DNA of 64,000 bases from CAZFHA01 sp964518595 (GTDB taxonomy: Bacteria; Bacillota; Clostridia; Saccharofermentanales; Saccharofermentanaceae), in assembly GCA_964518595.1 (NCBI GenBank), contig CAZFHA010000013.1:43412-107411 (forward strand). Direction: 5' to 3'. Position numbers and translations under genes: made by a program. Shown here one piece after another: positions 50,873 through 59,436 of this stretch; within the stretch, counting starts at the first letter, position 1; every line of letters begins with the position of its first letter. A model generated the notes under the pieces. It saw only the letters and a list, made by a program, of their open reading frames with translations, ran no database searches and was not told where the DNA came from.

Positions 50873-52156
50873 ATGATGATTTACATCAAAAATGTCCGAT
50901 TAATAACAATGGAAGCGTCAGGTATCGTTGAAAATGGCTGGTTAGCGGTTAAGGATGATCGCATTTCAGCTTGGGGTACTATGAATAATTGGCCTGCGTT
51001 GGAGATGACTGCCCAAGTGGTTGATGGTCAAGGCGGCTGGCTCTTGCCGGGGTTAATTGATATACATTCTCATCTGGGCATGTTTAATGATGGTCTTGAT
51101 TTCGAGGGCGATGACGGTAACGAGGATACCGATCCAGTGACACCGCAGCTGCGAGCCATTGATGGGATATATGTTGATGCCTGCTTTCGTGAAGCCTATT
51201 TAGCAGGGGTTGCCTTAGTAATGAGTGGCCCGGGAAGTGCGAATGTTTTTGGCGGCGAGTTCACTTTGATGCGTACTTACTGCTCCACGGTAGACCAAGC
51301 CGTAGTTCTGCCTGCGGCTGCACAAAAGATGGCTCTGGGTGAAAATCCAAAACGGGTTTATGGGAAGGATAATAAGGCCCCTGCTACCAGAATGGCCACT
51401 GCTGCTCTTATCCGTGAGACTTTATTCAAAGCCAGAGAATATAATGAGAAGCTACTGGACTACGAGACAAAATATCATGCTTATGAGGTGGCGCTTCAAA
51501 ACGGTGAGGAAGATGCGGCCGAAAAACCGGACAGGCCGGATTTTGACATGCAACTGGGGGCGTTAATCCCGGTGGTTCGAGGACAGCTTCCGGTGAAGAT
51601 TCACGCTCATCGTCAAGATGATATTTTGACGGCGGTGAGAATTTGTAATGAATTTGGGCTGACGTACACCCTGGACCATTGTACGGAAGGTTACCTAATT
51701 GTCGATCAACTGGTTCAAGAATATCAGGCAGGATTGGCAGCAGGACGGGGCTCCGGTCAAAAAGGTGGCCGTCTTTTGGGGATTATTGTTGGTCCAGTTA
51801 TTGGCGATCGCTCCAAACCGGAATTGGCTCATGCTACAATAAATAATGCCGGTGTTTTACAGGCCGCTGGTTTACCGGTGGCAATTATGACCGATCACCC
51901 TTGTGTTCCTCAGCAATATTTGGCTTTGTCTGCGGCTATGGCTGTTCGGGGAGGGATGTCCCCGGAATCAGCTTTAGAAGCACTAACCATTACAGCGGCT
52001 AAAATTGCTGGGGTTGATGATCGCTATGGCAGCTTAACTTTAGGAAAGGTGGCGGATCTAGCACTTTTTTCTGGAAATCCATTGGAAAATTCCAGCCGCT
52101 TACTACTGTTTCTAGGCGATGGTAAGATTATTTATCAGGAGAATAAAGAGGTTTAG
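50873..52156 (+). CDS. Amidohydrolase of the imidazolonepropionase-like group
   Basis: The 427-residue protein is a metal-dependent hydrolase of the COG1228 type. IDIHSHLG gives the HxH metal site (near residues 60-67), KIHAHRQDDI and TLDHCTEG the later His ligands, and MTDHPCVPQQ the catalytic Asp. The C-terminal strand part is GSLTLGKVADLALFSG. Members act on cyclic amides, nucleobases or dipeptides, so the substrate is not known. ATG at 50873 or 50876 after AGGAAGGA. The tsaE gene begins three bases after the stop. Confidence 0.82.
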   Translation: MMIYIKNVRLITMEASGIVENGWLAVKDDRISAWGTMNNWPALEMTAQVVDGQGGWLLPGLIDIHSHLGMFNDGLDFEGDDGNEDTDPVTPQLRAIDGIYVDACFREAYLAGVALVMSGPGSANVFGGEFTLMRTYCSTVDQAVVLPAAAQKMALGENPKRVYGKDNKAPATRMATAALIRETLFKAREYNEKLLDYETKYHAYEVALQNGEEDAAEKPDRPDFDMQLGALIPVVRGQLPVKIHAHRQDDILTAVRICNEFGLTYTLDHCTEGYLIVDQLVQEYQAGLAAGRGSGQKGGRLLGIIVGPVIGDRSKPELAHATINNAGVLQAAGLPVAIMTDHPCVPQQYLALSAAMAVRGGMSPESALEALTITAAKIAGVDDRYGSLTLGKVADLALFSGNPLENSSRLLLFLGDGKIIYQENKEV

Positions 52157-52159
52157 TAA

Positions 52160-52678
52160 ATGGTGCAGGAACAAAAAGATTTTTATCCAGTTATCTCGGC
52201 TATATCACATAGTCCAGAAGAAACAGAAGCCCTAGGTGAAGTATTGGCGGCTTGCTTGCGAGCCGGTGATGTCTTAACCTTAGATGGTGATTTAGGCGCT
52301 GGCAAAACCGCTTTTACAAGAGGTTTGGCACGAGGACTTGGTTTAGATAGTTTTATTTCCAGCCCAACTTTTACGCTAGTTATGGAACATCCTCCCACGC
52401 AACCGGATAAGCCGACTTTGTTTCATTTTGATGCCTATCGTTTGCGGGATGAGGAAGATTTTCTAGATTCAGGTTTAGACGAGTACTTTCACCGGAATGG
52501 AATTTGTGTCTTGGAGTGGGGCGAGCGGGTTAGACCTATTTTGCCTGCCAGCAGTATCTCAGTTAGGCTCTGGGGTAAAGAGAATTCTCGCCATATTGAA
52601 TTACTATGGCCTCTTGGCAGAGCCGATGACTATGCTCACTTGCAGTCGCATTTTGCTACTTCGCCTGAGAAAGAATAA
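52160..52678 (+). CDS. tsaE: tRNA threonylcarbamoyladenosine synthesis ATPase TsaE
   Basis: TsaE drives the TsaB-TsaD complex that makes t6A37 in tRNAs. The 172-residue protein has Walker A GDLGAGKTAFTRG, SSPTFTLVMEH, and the Walker B-like FDAYRLRDEEDF with LEWGERV. It is followed by tsaB and rimI, the typical cluster. tsaD is not in the window. Confidence 0.93.
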   Translation: MVQEQKDFYPVISAISHSPEETEALGEVLAACLRAGDVLTLDGDLGAGKTAFTRGLARGLGLDSFISSPTFTLVMEHPPTQPDKPTLFHFDAYRLRDEEDFLDSGLDEYFHRNGICVLEWGERVRPILPASSISVRLWGKENSRHIELLWPLGRADDYAHLQSHFATSPEKE

Positions 52679-52690
52679 AGGAGTCAGTGT

Positions 52691-53413
52691 ATGTTGCTTT
52701 TAGCCTGTGATACTTCGGGGAAATCCTGTTCGGCGGGTCTTTTTTTGGAGGGGAAACTCTTAGGAAAAAGTTTATTGGCGGCAGGCTACACCCATGGAAG
52801 TAGTTTTATGCCCATGGTTGATAGGCTGCTTATGGACTGTGGAAAAAGTTACCAAGAGTTGGATTTCTTGGCCTGTACTGTTGGGCCGGGATCTTTTACC
52901 GGCATAAGAATTGGCGTAACGGCAGTTAAGACTTTGGCGGCAGTCCTGGATAAACCCGTCATTGCGGTTTCTAGTCTACGGGCTTTGGCTCATCCTTATA
53001 TGAGAGATAGGCATAGCGTGGTTGTGCCCATGATTGATGCCAGAAATCGCCGGGTATTTAGTTCGGTTTATGCGGCTGGCGATGAAGTGCTGGAAGAGGC
53101 TCCCCGAACCGTTGAGGAACTGGTGGCTTTTTGTCAAGGATTTATAAGCCAACATGGCCAAGAAAAGAAGCTTCTTCTGTGTGGTGATGCAGCTGACCTT
53201 TATCAAGCCGATTTTGCTGGTCTTAGCTGCCAAGTAGACGAAGGCTGGGGACGCGATATTCAGCCGGAGTCAGTGGCGGCAGAGGCTCTTTCTCTGCTGA
53301 AGCAAAAAGTAGTGGAGCATATCGATGTAGCTGACTTTTTTTCGGCTGAAAAACTGCTGCCGCAATACCGAGCTCGTACCCAGGCAGAAAGAAATAGTAG
53401 GCCCAAGGAGTAA
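52691..53413 (+). CDS. tsaB: t6A synthesis protein TsaB
   Basis: TsaB is an inactive ASKHA-fold partner that stimulates TsaD. The 240-residue product starts MLLLACDTSGKSCSAGLF and has ACTVGPGSFTGIRIGVTAVKTLA, the family signature, then VVPMIDARNRRVFSSVY. Gap of 12 bases from tsaE and three to rimI. Confidence 0.93.
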   Translation: MLLLACDTSGKSCSAGLFLEGKLLGKSLLAAGYTHGSSFMPMVDRLLMDCGKSYQELDFLACTVGPGSFTGIRIGVTAVKTLAAVLDKPVIAVSSLRALAHPYMRDRHSVVVPMIDARNRRVFSSVYAAGDEVLEEAPRTVEELVAFCQGFISQHGQEKKLLLCGDAADLYQADFAGLSCQVDEGWGRDIQPESVAAEALSLLKQKVVEHIDVADFFSAEKLLPQYRARTQAERNSRPKE

Positions 53414-53416
53414 ATT

Positions 53417-53878
53417 ATGTGTAGCCCGAAGTTTGATTTTTCACCTCAATACTTTCAGGTTGGATCGGAAGCGGCTGAAGATATCTTTCACGTTGAGCAG
53501 CAATGTTTTGCAAAGCCTTGGAGCCAAAACTCTTTAGAGACTTTTTTAGAAAATTCTCAGAGCTATTGTTTAGTTGCTAAGGTCCAGAATAAAATTGTCG
53601 CCTATGGTGGTCTACTCTGGGTTTTGGATGAAGGTGAGATTACGAACATTGCCGTTCTTCCCGATTTTCAAAGTCAGGGCATTGGGCAAGAGCTGGTAAA
53701 GGGGCTACTTAGTTTCTCTCGCAGGCAAGAACTTTCCTATCTTCATTTAGAAGTGGCGGAAAATAATCTTAAAGCCCTTAGACTCTATCGGCGTTTAGGT
53801 TTCCAACAAGTGGGGCGCCGGAAGGGCTATTACGAGGATGGACAGGTGGATGCCTTGCTTTTTACTTATCTGATTTAG
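53417..53878 (+). CDS. rimI: Ribosomal-protein-alanine N-acetyltransferase-like GNAT protein
   Basis: The 153-residue GNAT has the acetyl-CoA motif IAVLPDFQSQGIGQELVKGL (with the QxxGxG/A loop) and LEVAENNLKALRLYRRLGFQQVGRRKGYY, typical of RimI. RimI acetylates the N-terminal Ala of S18 in E. coli; in Gram-positives the target is less certain. It ends the tsaE-tsaB-rimI cluster. Confidence 0.9.
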   Translation: MCSPKFDFSPQYFQVGSEAAEDIFHVEQQCFAKPWSQNSLETFLENSQSYCLVAKVQNKIVAYGGLLWVLDEGEITNIAVLPDFQSQGIGQELVKGLLSFSRRQELSYLHLEVAENNLKALRLYRRLGFQQVGRRKGYYEDGQVDALLFTYLI

Positions 53879-53960
53879 CAGAAAAAACATGTTTCCCCAT
53901 GATAGAATCCTCTGGCTTGGGAGGAAATGTCTAATTTACTCTTTTGACAGCGCTTTTTGG

Positions 53961-53989
53961 TTGACAGAGATTAAGTCAATCCCTATACT
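53961..53989 (+). promoter_or_regulatory. Promoter of the Crh-like gene and uvrC
   Basis: TTGACA (53961-53966) and TATACT (53984-53989) are 17 bases apart. A second TTGACA lies at 53944-53949 followed by GCGCTTTTTGG. Expected leader about 45 bases. Confidence 0.8.
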
Positions 53990-54040
53990 TATTCATAACA
54001 GATTGTGATAGTTCCGACAGGACTTCAAGGAGGATGAAAG

Positions 54041-54304
54041 ATGGTTTCTCGAACCGTTGTATTTCAGTGTGACGAGGCTCTTCAGATGAAAGCAGTTGCC
54101 GTTCTGATCCAGAAAGCTTCTTCATTTCGTAGTAGCATTTATTTGAGTCGCAGTGGCCGTAGGGCGAATGCTAAAAGCTTGCTGGGCGTGATGTCTCTTG
54201 GGATCGAGAATCAGGCAGAGATTGAGATTACTGCAGAGGGTGAGGATCAGGAGGCAGCGCTGGATGCGTTAGTTTCTTATTTGGAGAATCCTAGTGTGGT
54301 ATGA
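54041..54304 (+). CDS. Crh-like HPr-family protein
   Basis: The 87-residue protein has the HPr fold pattern. The position of the phosphorylated His15 is Gln15, as in Bacillus Crh, so it cannot take phosphate from the sugar PTS. Ser46 is kept in ANAKSLLGVMSLG, the target of HPr kinase. The usual GLHARPA block is ALQMKAV, so Arg17 is Lys. By analogy it would act with CcpA in catabolite control, relevant to the sugar locus. It overlaps uvrC by four bases. Confidence 0.8.
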   Translation: MVSRTVVFQCDEALQMKAVAVLIQKASSFRSSIYLSRSGRRANAKSLLGVMSLGIENQAEIEITAEGEDQEAALDALVSYLENPSVV

Positions 54305-56202
54305 GTTTTGAACCAGTAGTTTTTGATGCCCGATTAGATGTTGTTCCAACGAACCCGGGGGTTTACCTGATGAAGGATGCCTCGGGTTCTGTTATTTATG
54401 TTGGTAAGGCTAAGAATTTGCGTAATCGCTTACGGAGTTATTTCACCAAGAATCCTTCCGGTAACGAGAAGGTCTTGGCAATGATATCCCATATCGCTGA
54501 CTTCGAATTCATGATTGTCTCTAGTGAACTAGAGGCGCTATTACTTGAAGCAAATCTTATTAAGCGGCATATGCCTCAATATAATATTCTGCTAAGAGAT
54601 GATAAAGGTTACCCTTATGTCTGTATTACGATGAACGAAGAGTACCCACGTATTTTTCGTTCTTTTCGTATTGGAAAGGATAAGGAACAAGGTGCCCGCT
54701 ACTTTGGACCCTTTTTGGCAGGGGATTTATATCGGGCCTTAGCTACTTTGAGAGAGATTTTCCCTACCAAAACTTGCCGTCGAGTGCTGCCCAGAGATAT
54801 TGGTAAGGAGCGCCCTTGCCTTAATTATTACATTGGTCGTTGTGTTGCACCTTGTAAGGGTGACGTGCCGGCATCGGTATATCGAGATGTAATGGAAGAT
54901 ATTTGTCGTTTTTTTGAAGGTAAATATGATGGCATCCAAAAAGACATTGAAACCCAAATGCTGGGGGCGGCAGAGGCAGAAGATTATGAGAAGGCGGCGA
55001 TTTATCGCGATCGGCTCCTTTCGCTCCAAAAAATTATGGAAGCACAAATGGTTACATTGTCTGTAGAAAAAGACTTAGACGTGATCGCTTTAGCCAAGGA
55101 TGCCGGAGAGTTCTGTGTCCGAAAGCTTGAAGTTCGGGGCGGGCGAATTACTGGATCGCTAACCTTTTTCTTGCCGGACAAGAAAGAGGAAGACGGTGAC
55201 ATTTTGGCTGCCTTCATAGAACAGCATTACCAAGATGTTAGTTTTATGCCGAAAGAAGTACTTTTGCCTTCAGAACCGACGGAGGGTGAAGATTTGCGCC
55301 TGCTGCTTCAGCACTGGTTTGGCTATAAGCCCAATTTACGCGTACCTCAGAGAGGTGATGGCTATAAGCTCTTGCAGTTAGCAGAAAGGAATGCTAAAGA
55401 AGCACTCTTGCGCCGGGTTCTACGGGTGGGGGACTCTGAGAATGCTCTGTCTTCGGCACTGCTTGATTTAGCAGAACGACTTGGCTTAGCTGAATCACCC
55501 GGGCGAATCGAGGCTTTCGATATCTCTAATCTAGGCAGTGATGATAAGGCTGGAGGCATGGTGGTTTTTAAGAATGGTCGCCCGGATAAAGCCTCTTATC
55601 GTTTGTTTAAGATCAAAAATAAAGAAGGGCAAGATGACTATGGGGCTATGACAGAAGTACTAGAGCGAAGATTTTCTCGCAAAGAAGATAGCGGCTTTGG
55701 GCTGCTTCCGGAGGTGCTTTTGATGGATGGTGGACTTCAGCATGTGCGGGTTGCAGAAGCTGTGCTGAAGAAACTTTCTTTGGACAAAAAGATTTATGTT
55801 GCAGGGATGGTAAAAGATAAAAGACACCGAACCAGAGGGTTAACCCTTCCTTCAGGTGAGACTCTTGAACTGGCCGAAAGGGCTGCTACCAACGCCGAGG
55901 ATTTGCTTTTGCTACGACTTATTACAGCGATCCAAAACGAAGTCCACCGCTTTGCTTTGTCTTATCAACGGAAATTAAGCAAGAAACGTCATCTTTCCTT
56001 CCGCTTAGAAACCATAGAAGGCATTGGACCGGCCAAACGAAAAGCTTTGCTGGCGCATTTTACTACCATTGGGCGAATTGCTTCAGCGGAGGTGGCGGAG
56101 CTGCTGGAAGTCCCGCGAATTTCTGAAGAGAACGCAAAAGCAATTTATAACCATTTTCACCAGAACGATAGGACTGAGCAGACCTTGGCTAAGGAGGAAT
56201 GA
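54301..56202 (+). CDS. uvrC: Excinuclease ABC subunit C
   Basis: UvrC makes both cuts around DNA damage. The 633-residue protein has the GIY-YIG nuclease (GVYLMKDASGSVIYVGKAKNLRNRL, about 18-42), an iron-sulfur-type cysteine set (CRRVLP, CLNYYIGRCVAPC), the UVR domain (YEKAAIYRDRL), the RNase H-like domain (IEAFDISNLG) and a helix-hairpin-helix pair at the end (IEGIGPAKRKALLAHF). Length is normal. ATGA overlap couples it to the Crh-like gene. Confidence 0.96.
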   Translation: MSFEPVVFDARLDVVPTNPGVYLMKDASGSVIYVGKAKNLRNRLRSYFTKNPSGNEKVLAMISHIADFEFMIVSSELEALLLEANLIKRHMPQYNILLRDDKGYPYVCITMNEEYPRIFRSFRIGKDKEQGARYFGPFLAGDLYRALATLREIFPTKTCRRVLPRDIGKERPCLNYYIGRCVAPCKGDVPASVYRDVMEDICRFFEGKYDGIQKDIETQMLGAAEAEDYEKAAIYRDRLLSLQKIMEAQMVTLSVEKDLDVIALAKDAGEFCVRKLEVRGGRITGSLTFFLPDKKEEDGDILAAFIEQHYQDVSFMPKEVLLPSEPTEGEDLRLLLQHWFGYKPNLRVPQRGDGYKLLQLAERNAKEALLRRVLRVGDSENALSSALLDLAERLGLAESPGRIEAFDISNLGSDDKAGGMVVFKNGRPDKASYRLFKIKNKEGQDDYGAMTEVLERRFSRKEDSGFGLLPEVLLMDGGLQHVRVAEAVLKKLSLDKKIYVAGMVKDKRHRTRGLTLPSGETLELAERAATNAEDLLLLRLITAIQNEVHRFALSYQRKLSKKRHLSFRLETIEGIGPAKRKALLAHFTTIGRIASAEVAELLEVPRISEENAKAIYNHFHQNDRTEQTLAKEE

Positions 56203-56206
56203 TCTA

Positions 56207-56935
56207 ATGGCAATTTTTGCATTATCAGATCCTCACTTGGCTCTAGGGGTTAATAAGCCAATGAATATTTTTGGAGAGCGTTGGCAAGACCATGAGAAGC
56301 AGATTGCCGCTTTCTGGCGACAGCAGATTTCAGCTCAGGATACGGTAATTTTGCCTGGAGATATTTCTTGGGGTATGACTCTGGAGGAGGCCAAGCCGGA
56401 TCTGGCCTTTCTTCATGACTTGCCAGGTAAGAAAATACTGCTAAAAGGCAATCATGACTACTGGTGGGCGACTATGCGCAAGGTTGAAGTTTTCTGCCAA
56501 CAACAAGGTTTTGATAGCTTGCTATTCTTGAAAAATAATGCCTATCTCTTTGATAACCGGGTTATTTGCGGAACCAGGGGCTGGAGTCTGCCGGGGGATG
56601 CCGACTTTACTACTGCAGATCAAGTTATTTACCAGCGGGAGCTGGGGCGCTTAGAACTTTCATTAAAGGCCGGGGAAAAGCTTCTGGCTGAAAGTTTTCA
56701 AGAAAATAATCCTGTGCCGCCGAAATTGATTGTGGCAATGCACTTTCCACCGGTTTCTTGGCTGAATCAAGAGAGTGGTTTCCACCAGATACTCAAAAAA
56801 TATCAGAGCTGTCTTTGCATTTACGGTCATTTACACGGAAGAGGTCTGCAGAAAGCTTATGAAGGTGTTTTAGATGGTGTGGAATACCGCTTAACATCGG
56901 GGGATTATATTGGCTTTAAAGCCTTGCAGCTCTAA
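56207..56935 (+). CDS. Calcineurin-like metallophosphoesterase
   Basis: The 242-residue protein has the five phosphoesterase motifs: ALSDPHLALG (DxH), LPGDISWGM (GD), LKGNHDYWW (GNHD), MHFPPVS and YGHLHGRG. It resembles the COG1768 group of unknown substrate. ATG at 56207 follows AAGGAGG; a long frame from 56024 lies in uvrC. Its stop is followed by a gap with the yicC promoter. Confidence 0.88.
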   Translation: MAIFALSDPHLALGVNKPMNIFGERWQDHEKQIAAFWRQQISAQDTVILPGDISWGMTLEEAKPDLAFLHDLPGKKILLKGNHDYWWATMRKVEVFCQQQGFDSLLFLKNNAYLFDNRVICGTRGWSLPGDADFTTADQVIYQRELGRLELSLKAGEKLLAESFQENNPVPPKLIVAMHFPPVSWLNQESGFHQILKKYQSCLCIYGHLHGRGLQKAYEGVLDGVEYRLTSGDYIGFKALQL

Positions 56936-56957
56936 GGTAAATTAGGTTTTTTTGTGC

Positions 56958-56986
56958 TTGCGCGTTTTTCTAGGCTGCGATATAAT
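56958..56986 (+). promoter_or_regulatory. Promoter of yicC-remA-gmk-rpoZ
   Basis: TTGCGC (56958-56963) and TATAAT (56981-56986) are 17 bases apart. Expected leader about 55 bases. Confidence 0.7.
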
Positions 56987-57046
56987 GAAGCACACTCTTG
57001 ACAAGTTATTTTATTGAACCTTATATAGTGGAAAGGAGGCAGAGTA

Positions 57047-57934
57047 GTGGCAGATAGTATGACGGGCTACGGACGAGGCGAACTGGTTTGTGGTACATGT
57101 CGATATGTAGTAGAGCTTAAGTCTGTAAATAACCGCTATTGTGATGTTCAAGTCCGTATGCCCCGCACCCTTTTGGCACTTGAAGGTATGATCCGTGATC
57201 GGGTGACGGAAGTCTTGGCTCGAGGTAAGGTAGATGTTTTTATTACTATTGAAGAGCAGGGGACCGGTAGAGTTAAGGTTCAGACAAATTTAGATCTGGC
57301 CGCCAGCTATTCTCAGGCGCTGTTTCAGATTGCCGCCACCACAGGGCGTCCCGATGATGTGGGTATTGATGTTATTGCTAGGTTACCTGAAGTTTTGACC
57401 ATGGAAACCGCCGAATGGAAGCCGGAAGCTGTTCAAGAAGACCTTTTCAGAGCCTTAGATCAGGCTCTGGAAGATATAGCACTTATGCGTCAGCGAGAAG
57501 GTAGCGAGCTAAAAAGCGATATCCTAGAAAAGGTAAAAGAATTAAAGCAGCTCCATTGTCAGGTCGCTCAGCGAGCGCCCCTCGTAGTTGAGGAGTATAG
57601 AGTCCGCCTGCATCAACGTCTTCAACACCTGTTAGGTGATAAGGTGGAGCAATTTCTTGAGCCGGGCAGAATGGAGGCGGAGATTATTGTTTTTGCTGAT
57701 AAATGTGCTATTGATGAAGAATTAGTTCGTTTGGATAGTCATTTTTCTCAAGTAGAGGAGACACTAGCAGCCTCAGGACTTATCGGTAAGAAATTAGATT
57801 TTCTTTTGCAAGAGATGAATCGTGAGACCAATACTATTGGCTCCAAGGCTAATGACAGAGAGATTACCAGTATAGTTGTTGAAATGAAAACCGGCCTGGA
57901 GAAGATCAGAGAACAGATTCAGAATCTGGCCTGA
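57047..57934 (+). CDS. yicC: YicC/YloC-family endoribonuclease
   Basis: The 295-residue protein starts with GTG after AAAGGAGG and opens with the family block SMTGYGRGE and VVELKSVNNRYCDVQVRMP. The C-terminal part has GKKLDFLLQEMNRETNTIGSKAND, the DUF1732 region. YicC and YloC are reported RNA endonucleases acting in the cytoplasm. It heads the conserved yicC-remA-gmk-rpoZ block. Confidence 0.93.
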   Translation: MADSMTGYGRGELVCGTCRYVVELKSVNNRYCDVQVRMPRTLLALEGMIRDRVTEVLARGKVDVFITIEEQGTGRVKVQTNLDLAASYSQALFQIAATTGRPDDVGIDVIARLPEVLTMETAEWKPEAVQEDLFRALDQALEDIALMRQREGSELKSDILEKVKELKQLHCQVAQRAPLVVEEYRVRLHQRLQHLLGDKVEQFLEPGRMEAEIIVFADKCAIDEELVRLDSHFSQVEETLAASGLIGKKLDFLLQEMNRETNTIGSKANDREITSIVVEMKTGLEKIREQIQNLA

Positions 57935-57972
57935 CTTTTTCGGGCTTTTATTTTAGCAGGAGTGGAGACAGA

Positions 57973-58248
57973 GTGAGTTTTATTCGAATTGGATTTGGGA
58001 ACTTAATATCAACTGAGCGGCTTGTTGCTGTAGTAGGACCAGAGTCTGCGCCTATTCGGCGATTGATACAAGATGCAAGAGATCGGGGCGCTTTGATTGA
58101 TGCGTCCTCAGGACGCAAGTCAAAATCAGCTCTGATTATGGATAGCGACCATATCGTTTTATCTGCTTTGGCAGTGGAAGAGATAGATGTTTTACTGGAA
58201 AAGGATAAGCAAAATTTAGGCAATGGGGGACAGCAACTTGAAAATTGA
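57973..58248 (+). CDS. remA: RemA-family DNA-binding regulator
   Basis: RemA of Bacillus activates extracellular-matrix genes. The 91-residue protein, starting with GTG, has the family core RIGFGNLISTERLVAVVGPESAPIRRLI (two strands) and IDASSGRKSKSALIMDSDHIVLSALAVE. It overlaps gmk by 26 bases, the usual order. The matrix role need not hold here. Confidence 0.9.
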   Translation: MSFIRIGFGNLISTERLVAVVGPESAPIRRLIQDARDRGALIDASSGRKSKSALIMDSDHIVLSALAVEEIDVLLEKDKQNLGNGGQQLEN

Positions 58249-58891
58249 CAACAATGAGAAAACATGCCGAAGTTTAGAAGGTATATGCAGAAAAGGACTT
58301 TTAGTCTCGGTTTCAGGCCCGTCGGGAGTGGGAAAAGGCACAGTAATTGAAAAGGTGAGGGCGCGCTATCAAGACATCGCTCATTCCGTTTCTGTGACTA
58401 CCCGCCAGTGTAGACCGGGAGAAGAGGAAGGTGTTGCTTATTTCTTTCGAACCGTGGAAGAGTTTAAAGATATGATGAGTAAGGGAGAGATTGTCGAGCA
58501 TGACATCTACCTAAACAACTACTATGGAACTCCGCTGCCGCCGCTGCTTGACTTGATTAACGGTGGACAGGACGTTTTATTTGACTTAACAGTTTCGGGA
58601 AGCTTGACACTTATGGAGAAGTGCGATGCTGTGGTTACTATTTTCTTGCTGCCACCTTCGTTGTCGGAATTAGAACGACGATTGCGGCAAAGGGGAACCG
58701 AGTCGGAGGAGGTTATCCAACGTCGCCTGCTGGAAGCCAGTGTGGAGATTCCTAAAGCGGATCTTTTTGAATACTTAATTATTAATGATGACCTGGACAA
58801 GGCAGCTAATAAAATTATCTCTATTATTGAGGCCGAAAAGAGCCGATATTTTCGCCAAGCCGGAACAGAAGACATTATTCTACAAAGCTAA
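58223..58891 (+). CDS. gmk: Guanylate kinase
   Basis: Gmk makes GDP from GMP and ATP. The 222-residue protein has Walker A VSGPSGVGKGTV near residue 30, SVSVTTRQCRPGEEEGVAYFF and GTPLPPLLDLINGGQDVLFDL (GMP site and lid). The usual Tyr-Gly-Thr is in NYYGTP. A TTG at 58238 preceded by GGGGGA is a possible alternative start giving 217 residues. A nine-pair hairpin lies between it and rpoZ. Confidence 0.93.
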   Translation: MGDSNLKIDNNEKTCRSLEGICRKGLLVSVSGPSGVGKGTVIEKVRARYQDIAHSVSVTTRQCRPGEEEGVAYFFRTVEEFKDMMSKGEIVEHDIYLNNYYGTPLPPLLDLINGGQDVLFDLTVSGSLTLMEKCDAVVTIFLLPPSLSELERRLRQRGTESEEVIQRRLLEASVEIPKADLFEYLIINDDLDKAANKIISIIEAEKSRYFRQAGTEDIILQS

Positions 58892-58893
58892 CT

Positions 58894-58915
58894 TCTCAAC
58901 GTAGTTACGTTGAGA
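58894..58915 (+). other. Hairpin between gmk and rpoZ
   Basis: TCTCAACGT and ACGTTGAGA (58894-58902, 58907-58915) form a nine-pair stem with an AGTT loop and no T tract. Possibly an mRNA-stability or processing element. Confidence 0.55.
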
Positions 58916-58956
58916 GTGCTAATAAAAGACGAAAGACACATTTGAAGGAGGCAATT

Positions 58957-59436
58957 ATGCTTGTAAAACCATCACTCGAACAATTACTGCCCAAGGTAGA
59001 AAGTCGGTATACATTAGCCATGGTAGTGGCAAAAAGAACCCGCCAATTGGTGGATGGTGCGGAGCCCATGGCCAAAGCCGATTCGCCTAACTTGGTAACT
59101 CTGGCTTGTGAAGAAGTATATCAGGATCAGGTAGCTTGTGTTTCTGGCCACCATACACCGGTAGTTCCTCTGCGTCCCGAAATTGAAGAGGCTCGCCGCT
59201 TGGCCCGGGAATTGGCTGCAACACAAGCCGCTATGGAGCTTTTTCCAGAGCTAATGGATCAGGAAGCCCGCCGGGCCAATGTTTTATTTGATCATGAGAT
59301 GCCTGCTGAGGCCGCTGCTGAAGAGGCAAAAGCATCCCTTGTAACCGAAGTTGTAGCAGAGGATGAAGGCGCCGAAGAAGTAGAAGTTATGACTGAAGTT
59401 GAAATCGAAAATGAGGAAAGTGAGGAAGAATCATGA
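58957..59436 (+). CDS. rpoZ: RNA polymerase omega subunit with acidic tail
   Basis: Omega helps assemble and stabilise RNA polymerase. The first 90 residues are canonical: MLVKPSLEQLLPKVESRYTLAMVVAKRTRQLVDG (as two helices) and PLRPEIEEARRLAREL. About 70 more residues follow, ending in a strongly acidic stretch (from about residue 123) of Glu, Val and Ala. AAGGAGG is at 58945-58951, so I start at 58957 and not the earlier 58942. The stop overlaps the glyS start (ATGA). Confidence 0.88.
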   Translation: MLVKPSLEQLLPKVESRYTLAMVVAKRTRQLVDGAEPMAKADSPNLVTLACEEVYQDQVACVSGHHTPVVPLRPEIEEARRLARELAATQAAMELFPELMDQEARRANVLFDHEMPAEAAAEEAKASLVTEVVAEDEGAEEVEVMTEVEIENEESEEES

